A DNA stretch of 64,000 nucleotides from Epiperipatus broadwayi (taxonomy: Eukaryota > Onychophora > Udeonychophora > Euonychophora > Peripatidae), in assembly GCA_028023455.1 (NCBI GenBank), contig JAQFVV010000031.1, positions 5,560,926-5,624,925 of the forward strand, given 5' to 3'. The notes under the pieces are model-generated. The model worked only from the letters and a program-made list of their open reading frames with translations, was not told where the DNA came from and did no database searches. The position numbers and the translations under genes were made by a program. This document shows, one piece after another, positions 36,391 to 46,997 of the stretch. Each line of letters starts with the position of its first letter. Positions within the stretch are counted from its first letter, which is position 1.

Positions 36391-36840
36391 AAGGGAGGTT
36401 TAGCCATTTGACAGAAATTTAAAATTAAAAAAAAAAAAATTTTGTTGAATATTTTTAAACTTTCCACTGGTATTACAAGTTCAATTAATACTAAACCACT
36501 ATTGTATATATGCCTACAACAAATAAATAAGATGCTTAAATATTAGATAAAAACATAAAACATCTAAAATTAAAAATTGGTAAAAATAAATAAATAAGTG
36601 CATTAAAGAATGAATGCGGGATCAATAAACAGAGGCTTATAAAACAATTAAATCCAGAGTAAATTGATACTAAAGTAGAGAAGTCAGGCAATGTAAAAAC
36701 TTTAATCTAGATGTGGACAGTCAAAATCAAATAAAAATTTAATATAGATGTTAAAGTTGGGCGGGGGGGGGGATGTAAAACCCTGAGACAATTAACTATT
36801 ATAATATTTTTTTATAAGTAAAAGTTGTTTAAAATAATTA

Positions 36841-37593
36841 ATGCTATTAAGAAATAGAAAAAAAAAATTAAGTATGGAGACAGAAGTTTTCCAAAGAGAA
36901 GTAAGTGATATTGAAGTAGAGAAGAGTGAAGTTAATAATGTTGTGATAGGTGTGGATGAGATTAGCCATGAGGGAGGGTCTTTGCCTAGTCAGATATCTG
37001 GGGGGTCTGTAGTTGAAGGCAACTGCTTCCCACAGACATGTCAAGATGATGAAATGACCATTGAGGCCCAAGAAACTATTATTGAAATAGTTCAGTCACC
37101 TCAAATTGAAGTTGTCCAAGCTATGAAAGATACCACCATCACATTGGCACAACTGGCTCAGATGATCGCAACTTTGAACATTACAATGAAGAATATGGAC
37201 ACTAAAATAGAGAATATGAAGTTTGATATGAAGGCTGACAGTGATGATATGAAGGCTAAAATGGAGAATATGAAGTTTGATATGAAGGCTGACAGTGATG
37301 ATATGAAGGCTAAAATGGAGAATATGAAGTTTGATATAGAGAGTAGTATGAAGTCTGAAATGAGTAATATGAAACTTGATATAAAGGGTATGAATGAAAG
37401 TATGAACCAATTGAAGGCTAATATGGTTACTAAAGACGAAGTAGAAAAAATAAAAGCTAATATAAATGGCATAGAAGTTAGGATGGGAGATATGGCAACC
37501 AAGACTGATGTTGTTAATATGGAATTAAAGATGGACATAGGGATGAAGGAGAGTGTGAATTTTATGCAAACAGTTTTTGAGAGAAGAAATTAA
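36841..37593 (+). pseudogene. Gypsy gag, N-terminal coiled-coil part
   Basis: 250 residues. The first ~100 are acidic and polar; from ~100 on the sequence is helical and Met/Lys/Asp-rich (TLAQLAQMIATLN, then ENMKFDMKADSDDMKAKM repeated). The 18-residue unit is encoded by 54-bp repeats starting at 37210, 37264 and 37318 (third partial). A long coiled coil is expected, which could drive Gag assembly. The frame stops at 37593; related sequence continues in another frame. The ATG at 36841 is the first in frame, although METEVFQ 11 codons later could also start it. A minus-strand element at 63 kb has a similar N-terminus. Confidence 0.75.
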
Positions 37594-37683
37594 AGATGTA
37601 GAAACAAAATTGTCACAAGAAATGAAACAACAGTCTATAAGTTTGACAAGTGTTCAGAATAGTAGTGTTGAGTTGAAACAAGA

Positions 37684-38025
37684 ATGAGAAAAGAAGTTGA
37701 GGAGAAAGATACACAATGTAGACAATGTTTGGAGGAATTTAAACATTGTGTCACCAGTCAGCTAACCATTAAATACCAAGAAGTCTGTCAAAGTCAAGAG
37801 TCCTTTAAAAAGATTTGTGACAGTCAAAGGAAGCACGCAGATGAAATGCATGAAGAAATGAAGGCTACCTATGCTATTTTAGACCAGTTCACCACTAAGC
37901 AAAACATGGAGATAGAAGGATGCTGTAAAACTATAGAGACACATAGGAAAACTACAGAAAGTTTAAGTTGTGATCTAAAACATTTAGATGAAGCTCTTAA
38001 CCGAAGACTGGAAGGAATTGAATAA
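37684..38025 (+). pseudogene. Gypsy gag, middle coiled-coil part
   Basis: A 113-residue open stretch, helical and charged (EEKDTQCRQCLEEFKHC, QRKHADEMHEEMKATYAIL), continuing the gag coiled coil after a frame disruption between 37593 and 37684. It ends in TAA at 38023-38025, and similar sequence continues for a short way beyond. Its Met is not a true start. The linkage to the capsid part at 38254 is by position. Confidence 0.6.
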
Positions 38026-38253
38026 CAAGTGTCACAAAATACCCAGATGATAAGGACACAGAAAGCTGATGTAGACCTGAGGGCACAAGACAGACAAGGA
38101 GAAAAGGATGAAGCAGAAGTTCACTGGGAAACTTATAGCAAGGATATCAGTTAGACACGTGAACCATGTTTGGAGCCTAATGCACCATGCCAAATGACAT
38201 AAGGGATAGAAGATGATCTTTTCCACAGTATCTATGATGAGACTAATCTGAAC

Positions 38254-38760
38254 ATGTCTCAAGGCAACTTGGATGTGCAACAGTTAACACCTCATGTGAA
38301 GCGTTCTGAACCAAATAAATCACATGGCCACTTGATGCAAGTTAGCGTGATTAATCAGTTTGTGAAACTTAAGATTTTCAAGGGATTGGCCACTGAAGCC
38401 CCCATGGAACACTTGAGAAGCTTAAAATTATACTTTACAGTTAATCCAAATCTGACAGAGGGGGAGAAAATCATCATTGCATATAGCCATCTACAATGAT
38501 ACACCCTAATGTGGTGGGAGTTCTTGTTCCAAACCCCATCTACCTTTGATGAATACCAATCATTAATAGTGAAAAGCTTCTGGAACAGGGACAAACAAGA
38601 AGCATTGCTATATCAGCTGTTCCAGGAAAAGTATAAACCGACACCAGGGGAAACATTAACAAAATTCTTCAGACGTCGAGTATCTTAACTGCGGACCCTA
38701 AACACATATCATTTGACTGAGGGAAGAGATCATCTGAATCATTAGGAGGAATTTACCCTT
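38254..38760 (+). pseudogene. Gypsy gag, capsid-like region
   Basis: The frame from 38254 gives VKLKIFKGLATEAPMEHLRS and LTEGEKIIIAYSHLQ; the stop at 38497-38499 interrupts it. The same frame goes on WWEFLFQTPSTFDEYQSLIV then FWNRDKQEALLYQLFQE and PGETLTKFFRR. This F-x-G...W...F..F...F/L-x-Q-x-x-x-E...Y layout is the retrotransposon Gag capsid domain. Further stops follow. I see no canonical CCHC zinc knuckle before the protease, which is unusual but may be decay. Confidence 0.7.
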
Positions 38761-39275
38761 AAAGATAGAACAGTCCCTTCTTTGCATGAATGCTAAAAGC
38801 ATCGAGCAGATAGGTGAACAGTTGAATAATATTGATGTGAACAACAGCGGCATACCTAATCGGATTCCTGAAAAGAGAAAAAGAGGACCCTACAATAAAT
38901 GCTATGTATTATAAAAGAGGAAAAAAAATAATAACCCCAACCACTGGAAGGTTAAATCACCACAACAAATTCCTTCTCACCCTCAATTACCTAACCAGAA
39001 TCAGAAAAGGGATGATAGAGCTAAAATAAACCATAGTGACATCCCAGAAGAATATAATAAACCAGGGTGTAGTAATTACTCCCTCAAAATTCAAAGGAAA
39101 CCAAACTAAAGAGGGACTTGAGGTTATGTTCCTCACCTCAAGAAACCAGAAAATCACTGGGGAACACAAGGCCAGAAAGAGATTGGGAAATCACTAATCT
39201 AATGTGTTCATGGGAAGATAGAACACCCAATTATGTGGTGCAATGCTGCCCCATGATAGAGATGCTGTTTGAGGA

Positions 39276-39905
39276 TTGCCAGTTAAGGCATTGTTAGACT
39301 CTGGTAGTAGGATCTCAGTGATATCATATGCATTTTACAATAAAGTTCTGACCAGTAATCCCAACATCCCGACCCTTCCACTGAAGTCAATACAAGTTAC
39401 CATGGCTAATAATAGAAAAGCCAAACTAATGCAGAAACAAATCTGGGTCCAAATCAAGATCGGCCAAACAGCATTCTATCATGTTTTTCTTATCCTGAAT
39501 GGCTTGATACATGAGGTCATTCTAGGAGCAGACTTTCTCCACATGAACCATTGTGTCATTGATTTCTCTGATAAAATAGTTAGGGTAAGTGATGAGATTT
39601 TGGAAATGACATTGTACCCAAGATATGACCTACCTGAAGTTGATTGTATGATATCTATGATCTCAGATGCATTGATTGAGAGTAAAATCACAGACTCCAA
39701 TTTACTTAGAAGTGAGGTGAAAGAAAAATTACAATCTGTCATTACTGAATTTGGCCCTATTTTTTCCGAAATACCCAGGATAATAGATGATTTCCAGCAG
39801 AGAATACAACTAATCCATGACCAACCCTTTCAATCCAGGTCATACCCTATTCCATATCAGTATCGTGAAGAGATATCTAGGCAGCTTAATAAAATGCTAG
39901 ATTAG
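39276..39905 (+). pseudogene. Gypsy protease and start of RT
   Basis: Retropepsin-like aspartic protease: ALLDSGSRISVIS carries the catalytic D-S-G, and HEVILGADFL is the second conserved block (I-L-G-x-D-F/W). This is the enzyme that matures Gag-Pol. The C-terminal part (PYQYREEISRQLNKMLD) is the usual lead-in to Gypsy RT. TAG at 39903-39905 stops the frame, and the RT continues in the same frame after it. The Met at 39276 is internal; true pol starts further upstream. Confidence 0.85.
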
Positions 39906-39950
39906 GGAAATATTTCCAAATGTTCTTCACCGTATTGTAATCCAGTAGTA

Positions 39951-40400
39951 ATGGTGAAGAAGAAAGATGGGCCGATGAGATTTTGTTTGGATGCTCATCA
40001 ACTAAACAAAGTTATGGTTCCTGACCAGAACATTCCATCACCCATCCACGATTTATTCATAAGGTTTGGAAATAAGAAAGTATTTTCTACTTTCGATCTA
40101 ACCTCCAGTTATTGGCAGATCGAGCTCCATCCAGATGATCACCAATACACTGCCTTCCGATATGAGGGTTTTATGTACAAGTTTTATAGGATGCCATTTG
40201 GATTGATCAATAGTGGAGCTGGTTTAATACAATGCTTGGATCGAACCCTATCACTGGAGGTCAAACAGATTGCAATCATTTATGTGGATGATGTTATCAT
40301 TGCATCAGCCACTATTGAAGAACATCTTCAACATCTCTATCTGTTTTTCAAAGAGTGCTATAACAAGGGGATTAAGATCAACTTCAAAAAGACACATTAG
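39951..40400 (+). pseudogene. Gypsy reverse transcriptase
   Basis: RT core: KKKDGPMRFCLDAHQLN (motif 1), FSTFDLTSSYWQIELHP (motif A), FRYEGFMYKFYRMPFGL (motif B), IIYVDDVIIAS (motif C, YVDD). 149 residues to a TAG; the RT tail then continues in another frame (SEVVFLSHIIGCNGM, HPDKISAIQSFPKP), so there is a frameshift near 40390. Same frame as the protease, separated by one stop. The catalytic residues are all present in sequence, but the gene is broken. Confidence 0.9.
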
Positions 40401-40589
40401 CATGTAGCGAAGTTGTGTTTCTTAGTCATATTATTGGATGCAATGGGATGAGACCTCATCCTGACAAGATAAGTGCCATACAGAGCTTTCCAAAACCCAC
40501 AAATAGAAAGCAAATCAGGTCATTTTAGGGCTGTGCAACTTCTATAATCGTTTCTGTCAGAAATTCTGAGACTGCATGGAACAATTGCT

Positions 40590-41276
40590 GAAATTAATTC
40601 GGAAAGATGAAAGATGGAAATGGACTGAGGAGCAAAATAAGGCTTTCGAAAAGATTAAAACAGGATTTTTAAAACAAACCGTGTTAGCTTATCCTTATTT
40701 TAACAAACCGTTCATTGTCCAAACGGACAGTAATGGTTTCGGATTGGGGTAACGTTATCTCAAATCCAGGAGGATGGACAACCTGGTGTCCTCTATTTTA
40801 TTAACCGGCTCCTGAAAGGTCCAGAAATCAATTATACGGTAACAGAGAAGAAAGCACTAGCAATAGTACAGGCCTTCCAAAAGTTTCGACAGATGCTTCT
40901 TGGATCAGAGGTAATCGTGGTCACTGACCATAAAAGCCTTGAATTCCTGAATCACAGCTATCTGACTAACAGTCAACTAGTCAGATGGAGTTTACTGTTA
41001 CAGGAATTCAATTACAGTGTACAGTATTGTAAAGGATCCAAGAATGTGGTAGCAGATATGCTGAGTCGAAACCCATGCAGGTCTGAACAAAATCACCTTT
41101 CAGTAGACAACGCCTACATTACTAACATCAATCTAATGATTGATAACAATGTAGAGGATGATTTAGAAGCTTTGCCTGAAATTCAATTCCACGATCCAAA
41201 TTTAAAACCAATCATGGAGGCATTAAAAAAAAGAAAGTTCTGCATGGTCCAAAATATCTTACACATTATAAGCTAG
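40590..41276 (+). pseudogene. Gypsy RNase H region
   Basis: RWKWTEEQNKAFEKIK leads to YFNKPFIVQTDSNGFGLG (catalytic D in Q-T-D-S), then after a frame slip near 40750 FINRLLKGPEINYTVTEKKA (catalytic E), VVTDHKSLEFL (catalytic D) and NVVADMLSRNPC. This domain removes the RNA template. It is followed by the linker to integrase; a stop and a frame change occur near 41275. Confidence 0.8.
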
Positions 41277-41287
41277 AAAATTAGGTT

Positions 41288-42158
41288 TTGCTTTATAAAC
41301 CAGATTTAAACATAGAAGAGTGGAGGGTAGTAATACCTAAGTCTCTAATAACCCCACTTATAATGTATGTTCCTTGCTTATATGGTCACTATGGTGCCCA
41401 TAAGACAGAACATACTCTTAAAAACTGGTGTTACTGGACCACAATGTACAGAGACATTTTGAGATCATTCTGAGGTTGTCTAGTGTGCCTACATGCCAAG
41501 CCAGTTAACCAGAATTATTCTAATTTGACTAAATCAATAATACCAGAAAGACCTAATGAGATCTTGGCAATAGATTATTATGGACCCCTGCCATCGTTCA
41601 ATAAAAAAATATCTATTGGTAACCTATGATCTATTCTCAAAATACATCTCAGCTTACCCAATACCCCAGGCTAATACCAGAAACACTATCAAGGTATTAG
41701 ACACCCTCCAATTCATTAGGATAGGGAGCCCAAGAACCATATTGACAGATCATGGTACTTCTTTTCTATCTAAAGAATGGAAAAATTGGGTGGGAAAATC
41801 ACAAATCCAACATGTGCTCACATCCATTAGGAAACCATAGTCCAACACTTGTGAACGCATAATGCGGGAACTAGGATTGTTGTTCAGGACATACCTAGAT
41901 GATGAGCATAAAGGGTGGGTAAAGCAGATGGAGCGTGTGGTGATTTTCATCAATTGGAGTGTGGACGAATCAACTGGACTTGCACCCATTGAATTACATT
42001 TTGGTAAACCCACACCAATACTATTTGTAAAATATATACCTACTGCACAACATATAAATTCAAATCCAGAAGTGGTAAGGCAAAAAGCCCACCAACAAAT
42101 GACCAGCAGAGCAAAGCAAAGAAATAAGAATGAAAAAATATGTATATGTTTAAAGTAG
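41288..42158 (+). pseudogene. Gypsy integrase, zinc-binding and catalytic domains
   Basis: H-H-C-C zinc finger: HYGAHKTEHTLKNWCYW then, across an in-frame TGA, CLVCLHAK. Catalytic core: ILAIDYYGPLP (first D), then after a frameshift in an A-run near 41605 TYDLFSKYISAYPIP, ILTDHGTSF (second D), and ERIMRELG carrying the E just after an in-frame TAG (41838-41840). W-x-x-x-x...INWSVDESTGLAPIELHFG closes the core. The DDE triad is recognisable but the protein is interrupted at least three times. Confidence 0.85.
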
Positions 42159-42430
42159 GTGATAAGGTATTAATAAAGACCCCACATGTAAGTAAACCTT
42201 GTGAAAATAAGTATCAAAAATTCTACTTACAATATGAAGGATCTTATACTATAATAAAACAAGCTGGTCCTAATGCTTTTTGGGTATATGTAAAGGGAGA
42301 AATAAGAGGTACATACATATAATAAAACAAGCTGGTCCTAATGCTTTTTGGGTATATGTAAAGGGAGAAATAAGAGGTACATACAATGCAAGAATATTGA
42401 AACCATATTCTGGTCAATCTATAGAATAGT
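42140..42430 (+). pseudogene. Integrase C-terminal (GPF/Y-like) region with 68-bp duplication
   Basis: FKVGDKVLIKTPHVSKPCENK then QKFYLQYEGSYTIIKQAGPNAFWVYV is the SH3-like/GPF-Y C-terminal module of Gypsy integrases. ATAATAAAACAAGCTGGTCC starts at 42251 and again at 42319: a 68-bp direct duplication that shifts the frame (68 is not a multiple of 3) and truncates the protein. No chromodomain was recognised. Confidence 0.75.
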
Positions 42431-42981
42431 ATGAAATAAATAATTTCACCACCAACTAATAGTTAGCAGTAGAAATGACAATGAAGTTAAGAAAACTGTT
42501 AGGGTTGTAATAATTAACATATTGTATTTATGAGGGTATGCTTCAGTAGACATACTGGTATACCTTAGAACTGACCTCTTTTTTTTTTGAGCCAATCCAT
42601 GCAAGGTGATGGATACTCTAGTTCATGTAGTCCTCAAAATCCAGTAAGTCTCTAGAGAAGAGCAGGAGAAAGATCAGTGAACAAGGATATATATCATCTA
42701 TTATAGAGATACATAAATGATCAGGTTCATACCATAAAAGTGAACAGCAAAATATTGATATATATCTATTGCCCTAAGAACGGTTCTCACTTGGAATGAT
42801 ATGTAATTATTGAGAAAGGGAATGCCAGGCCAGGTATTTGAAATTGTGAGATTGAAAGAAAGGGAAGAAAGTCAGTGTTGTGATTTTTCACAGATAAGAG
42901 TTTAATATACCCAAAATGTACATACTTTACAATCATTAGAAGATAAAATTTTGAGTTATAAGCAAAATTTTAATCTTGTGT

Positions 42982-42993
42982 AGGGGAGGGGAA
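42982..42993 (+). promoter_or_regulatory. Polypurine tract
   Basis: AGGGGAGGGGAA immediately before the 3' LTR (TGTGCAGG, starting at 42995). The usual plus-strand primer of LTR retrotransposons. Confidence 0.85.
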
Positions 42994-42994
42994 T

Positions 42995-45586
42995 TGTGCA
43001 GGTAGCTAAAAATCGCTATCCAACAACCTACCTAAGCAAACTGAAATAAGGGAAGATTGTTTTTTTTTTATTTAGCAAGTAGAAATAAAAATAAAAGGTT
43101 TTTGCTTAAACACTTTTGAAAAAGATTAATGTTTTTATATTTCTAATATTTTCTAAGCAGTGTAATAACTACTTACTAAGTAGTTATTAATGATGGATAA
43201 TTGACCGTAAAAAAATGCTCACATATATATATATATATATTAGTAATACAATTTTGTTGCTAAGAAAATGCCAATCTTAATAGAAAAAATGTACATAGTT
43301 ATATATATATGTGTTGATTGTTTGTGTTGTGTTAATTGGGTTGACAATGACTTAAATAAAAAAAAGGGAAAAACAATAATTATAACAGTAGAGAGTGAAT
43401 CAATATTTTGAATATACAGTGAGATAAAAATATTATAAATTTATTTTAGAATGTGTTGCATTATTTTTTTTAATGAATCAATGTAAAAAAAATATTTTAA
43501 AAGCTGAAACGCTTGTTTTCAAATAATAGAAATAGCGCCAAGATAAAAAGGAAACAATTAAGAAATCGTCTGCTTTTTTTGGTTGGAAAAAAAGATCGGT
43601 CAAGCTAGTTAGATCAGGAGGATTATATTTTTATATTGTTCTACAAAATAGACAATTTTTCTTAATTAATTCGACATTCGAATAAAAAAAAAAAAGAAAT
43701 CGATGGAATGTTAGTCTGATTTATTCGATAGAGAAGTGGAAATCATTATTAATTCAATTTTTTTTATAAAAAAAACATAACCTGATGTTTGTTTAAAAGG
43801 AACTGAAAAAAAGAAATTAAAACAGTTAAGTTTTGTTCTCTATAAAAATATTTTATTAGACTATGAATTTATGTAAAGTTGTATATGTGTATAGTTCAAG
43901 CATGAAATATTTTGGCTAAAGAGCATAATTGTGTCGGGGGTTGAGGCATTGTTCCTATTGACTATGACCATATAAAATATCAAGATGTGACTGTCTACAG
44001 TCTGTTTGCCTGAGGAGTTGACATTTACACTGGATAAAAATCTATGGGATGAATAACACCTAACTACACTCAGACTTCCCACTGAGATACTTCAGGATGC
44101 TCTGTAAATCAAATGGTAGTTCTACCAACATCTATTTAACAAAATACATCATCCGTAAGGACTTTATATAAAGGAAAATTGTAAATTATGTTTTTTTTTT
44201 TTTTTTTATCAATTTGTATTTTTTGTTTTAATTTTTATCTCATCTTATATTTGGAAAAAGCGATTGCTAATTATATGCAGAGGGAACAATCCAATATGGG
44301 AAAATATCAAGAGAGTTAGGGGGGAGGGGGGATAGGTTGAAAAGTTTATTTTTTTTAAAATAAAATTTAGATTTACTTTCTACTGACAGATGTGAGATAG
44401 AAATATGCACAAACAATTAAGTGTTTTACTAGACTATTTTACGGTAAGATATTTTTTTATTATTATTATTATTTTTTAAAAGCCACTGATATAAAATATG
44501 TATCAAATGACATGACTAATTATATATATGTTACTAATATTTCTTAAGATAAATTGAATAAATGACTAACATTTTTCTTTTAAATAGTATTCTTTATCTT
44601 ATGTTCTATCATATTCTGTGTTGTGTTATCATTATATTTTTTCACGATTATTATATCTGAGGTTGCAGTTAAATTTACTTAGAGTTGGCAGTCTCATTGT
44701 GAACTAATCATTTATTATTATTATTATCATAATAGACATAGAAACTGTAAATCCATAGAGATATCCAAGTAATTTATTGGCATCATTTATATATATATAT
44801 ATATATATTTTTCTTTATTGAGATTTTTTAAATATTTTTCTATATAGAAATTGTCTTTGCTTTTCTAAATTGTTTAAGAATTTATGTTTAAATATATCCT
44901 ATTTTTGTTTGTAAATAAATATTATGAAGTTTTATAGATTAACAAGATCTCTGTAGTTTTGTTGATCCAGCATTTATATTCAATTAAACACTTACATCTT
45001 ATAACCTATGTTTTACACATACACACATACACATTATTGCTTAATAAACATGGGAGAGAACATTAAATATGGGTTATATTTTGTTTAATGGATAGAATAT
45101 ATTATTTTAGTCATTGATTAAGAGTATGCATAGATACATACCTGTTAAGAGAGTCGAATGCGAATTCTTCCTGAGTTCGAATATCTGAGGCAATGGTTTT
45201 GGAAAAGAGTGGTGAGATGTGAGATGAACTGACTTGAATTGCATGTAGATTTGATGGATTATGCTTAGGCTGGTTTATTGAAAATGGATGTAATCATGAG
45301 TCAGGTGTTTCATCATTTTATCTCTAGCATCCTACATGAAGACTCTATTTCCGACAGTAGTTAGATGTGTGCTTGCTCTCTTTCACCTATATGTGTGGAT
45401 GGACCGGTTTGTTCCATGGGGCACTATCAACTTTGAGATATGGCAGACAAGTGCACCAGCACTTTTAGATTGTAAGTAAGTTGGTATATATTATGGAAGA
45501 ACTAGCTGATTGTTAGAGTTCATCTGTGTGTGTTCAAATGTATCTGTAGGCCAGAACATCCGGGTATATCACACCATACCGTTACA
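42995..45586 (+). repeat. 3' LTR, 2,592 bp
   Basis: Near-identical copy of 33726-36309, ending ACCGTTACA directly before (TA)n at 45587. Differences from the 5' LTR include single-base changes, poly-T length changes and a longer (TA)n near 44790. Confidence 0.93.
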
Positions 45587-45867
45587 ATATATATATATAT
45601 ATATATATACTACCATTACACAAAAGTGAACAAGTAAACAGCTTTTTGTCACTATAGTTAATAAAATTTATATGTAAATAACAATATTTAGATTTTCCAG
45701 TCACTTATATTTAAATATTCTAATTTACACAAAAATAACACATTATTATTCATAATTTATTTTAATATTAAACTTATTTTACAAATATTGCCTCATAATT
45801 ACAGTAATTTCTCATGTGATCAAATTAAGGTTATCAACGATATTTTATATGAGACATGTGTATTATT

Positions 45868-45930
45868 TAGTTTAGAGTAGTGATATGAGTGTCAGACTTC
45901 TGAATGTGAGTCCTAGGATTGATTCTACTG
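45868..45930 (+). mobile_element. tRNA-derived SINE head (partial)
   Basis: TAGTTTAGAGTAG (A-box-like), then GAGTGTCAGACTTCTGAA and GTCCTAGGATTGATTC (B-box-like), laid out like the D arm, anticodon arm and T arm of a tRNA. The stems are imperfect. No clear tail or target duplication was found. Confidence 0.45.
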
Positions 45931-46420
45931 CAGTCTTATGTAAAGTAATTTTATAGCATTATATTTTTTTCAATTCTGCTGAGTTATCATTTTAAATATT
46001 TTATAAAATAGGTTTTTTTATTAATAATGATATTGTCTTTTTTCTAAAATGTATTAGCTTTTTACTTGTTTTCTAGCTAAAAATTCATGATTGATTCATA
46101 ATCCACACTAAGATGAAAATCTAAGAAAAACACAATAAGTAAAAAACAGTTTTTAAAAAGATATTATTGAATGCCAAAGTATTTAATTTTTAATAAATTT
46201 CATGATACAATGAAAACCCTTACATTAATGCATTATTTAAAATGTATCAAAAATATATCTAGTAAGGTGATCCAAGTGTATTTTTAGTACTTTGACATAA
46301 TGTATGAATAAAAAAAATAAAATGTAAGGGGTTTTAATGGCTTCTAAAAATGTATTATGAAATTTAAGATTATACCCTTAAATAAATCCTGAGTAAATCC
46401 CTAATTTTCAAACTGCATAA

Positions 46421-46459
46421 TAAAGTATATATATATATATATATATATATATACTTTAT
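46421..46459. repeat. TA-centred inverted repeat
   Basis: TAAAGTATA at the left and TATACTTTA at the right with only (TA)n between. Arms are short (~5 unique bp), so the weakest of the three such structures. Confidence 0.6.
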
Positions 46460-46466
46460 ATATATA

Positions 46467-46500
<34 letters not shown>

Positions 46501-46881
46501 CATCTTAATTATAAAAAAGTACTAAAAATAAATAATAAATTACTGTAAACATTTTATAATTTAACAAAAACAAGAAATACTATCTTCTTTGTTAATAGAA
46601 AACATAAGTTATTTGTAGATGTTAAAAAGATTTGTGTCTCAGTTTATATATATTGTAACAGTCATATTTGTCAATTCATGCAACAGAATCCAGAGTTTAC
46701 TAAATTATCCCAACGCTGATCAAAATGAGGATGTTGAGACCTCAAATGCAATCTCACTCTTGTCATTTACCAACACTCAGAGATTTACCACCTTATAAAT
46801 GACACATATGAGGCTACACTTGTACTCTTTAATTCGCATGCTGGCAGTAGCACATCAGTGGAACATGAGACTATGATTTAA

Positions 46882-46941
46882 AACTGTCATATTTACAAAG
46901 TATATATATATATATATATATATACTTTGTAAATATGACAG

Positions 46942-46943
<2 letters not shown>
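46882..46943. repeat. TA-centred perfect inverted repeat
   Basis: AACTGTCATATTTACAAAG (46882-46900) is repeated in perfect inverse orientation at 46925-46943 around a (TA)n core. A second, longer (TA)n follows immediately. Confidence 0.9.

Positions 46944-46997
<54 letters not shown>

Larger units (their letters stand above)
33726..45586 (+). mobile_element. Full-length but inactive Gypsy-type LTR retrotransposon (11.9 kb)
   Basis: Two ~2.59-kb LTRs (33726-36309 and 42995-45586), PBS-like TGGCGC after the first, polypurine tract before the second, and gag - protease - RT - RNase H - integrase in the Gypsy (Metaviridae-type) order between them. Both ends lie in (TA)n, so the target duplication cannot be told from the microsatellite. 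The LTRs differ by scattered substitutions and small indels, and every coding domain is broken, so this is not a recent insertion. Confidence 0.95.

Noticed and set aside
38254-39275. CCHC zinc knuckle in the Gypsy gag
   Set aside because: No CX2CX4HX4C spacing seen in any frame; only scattered cysteines.
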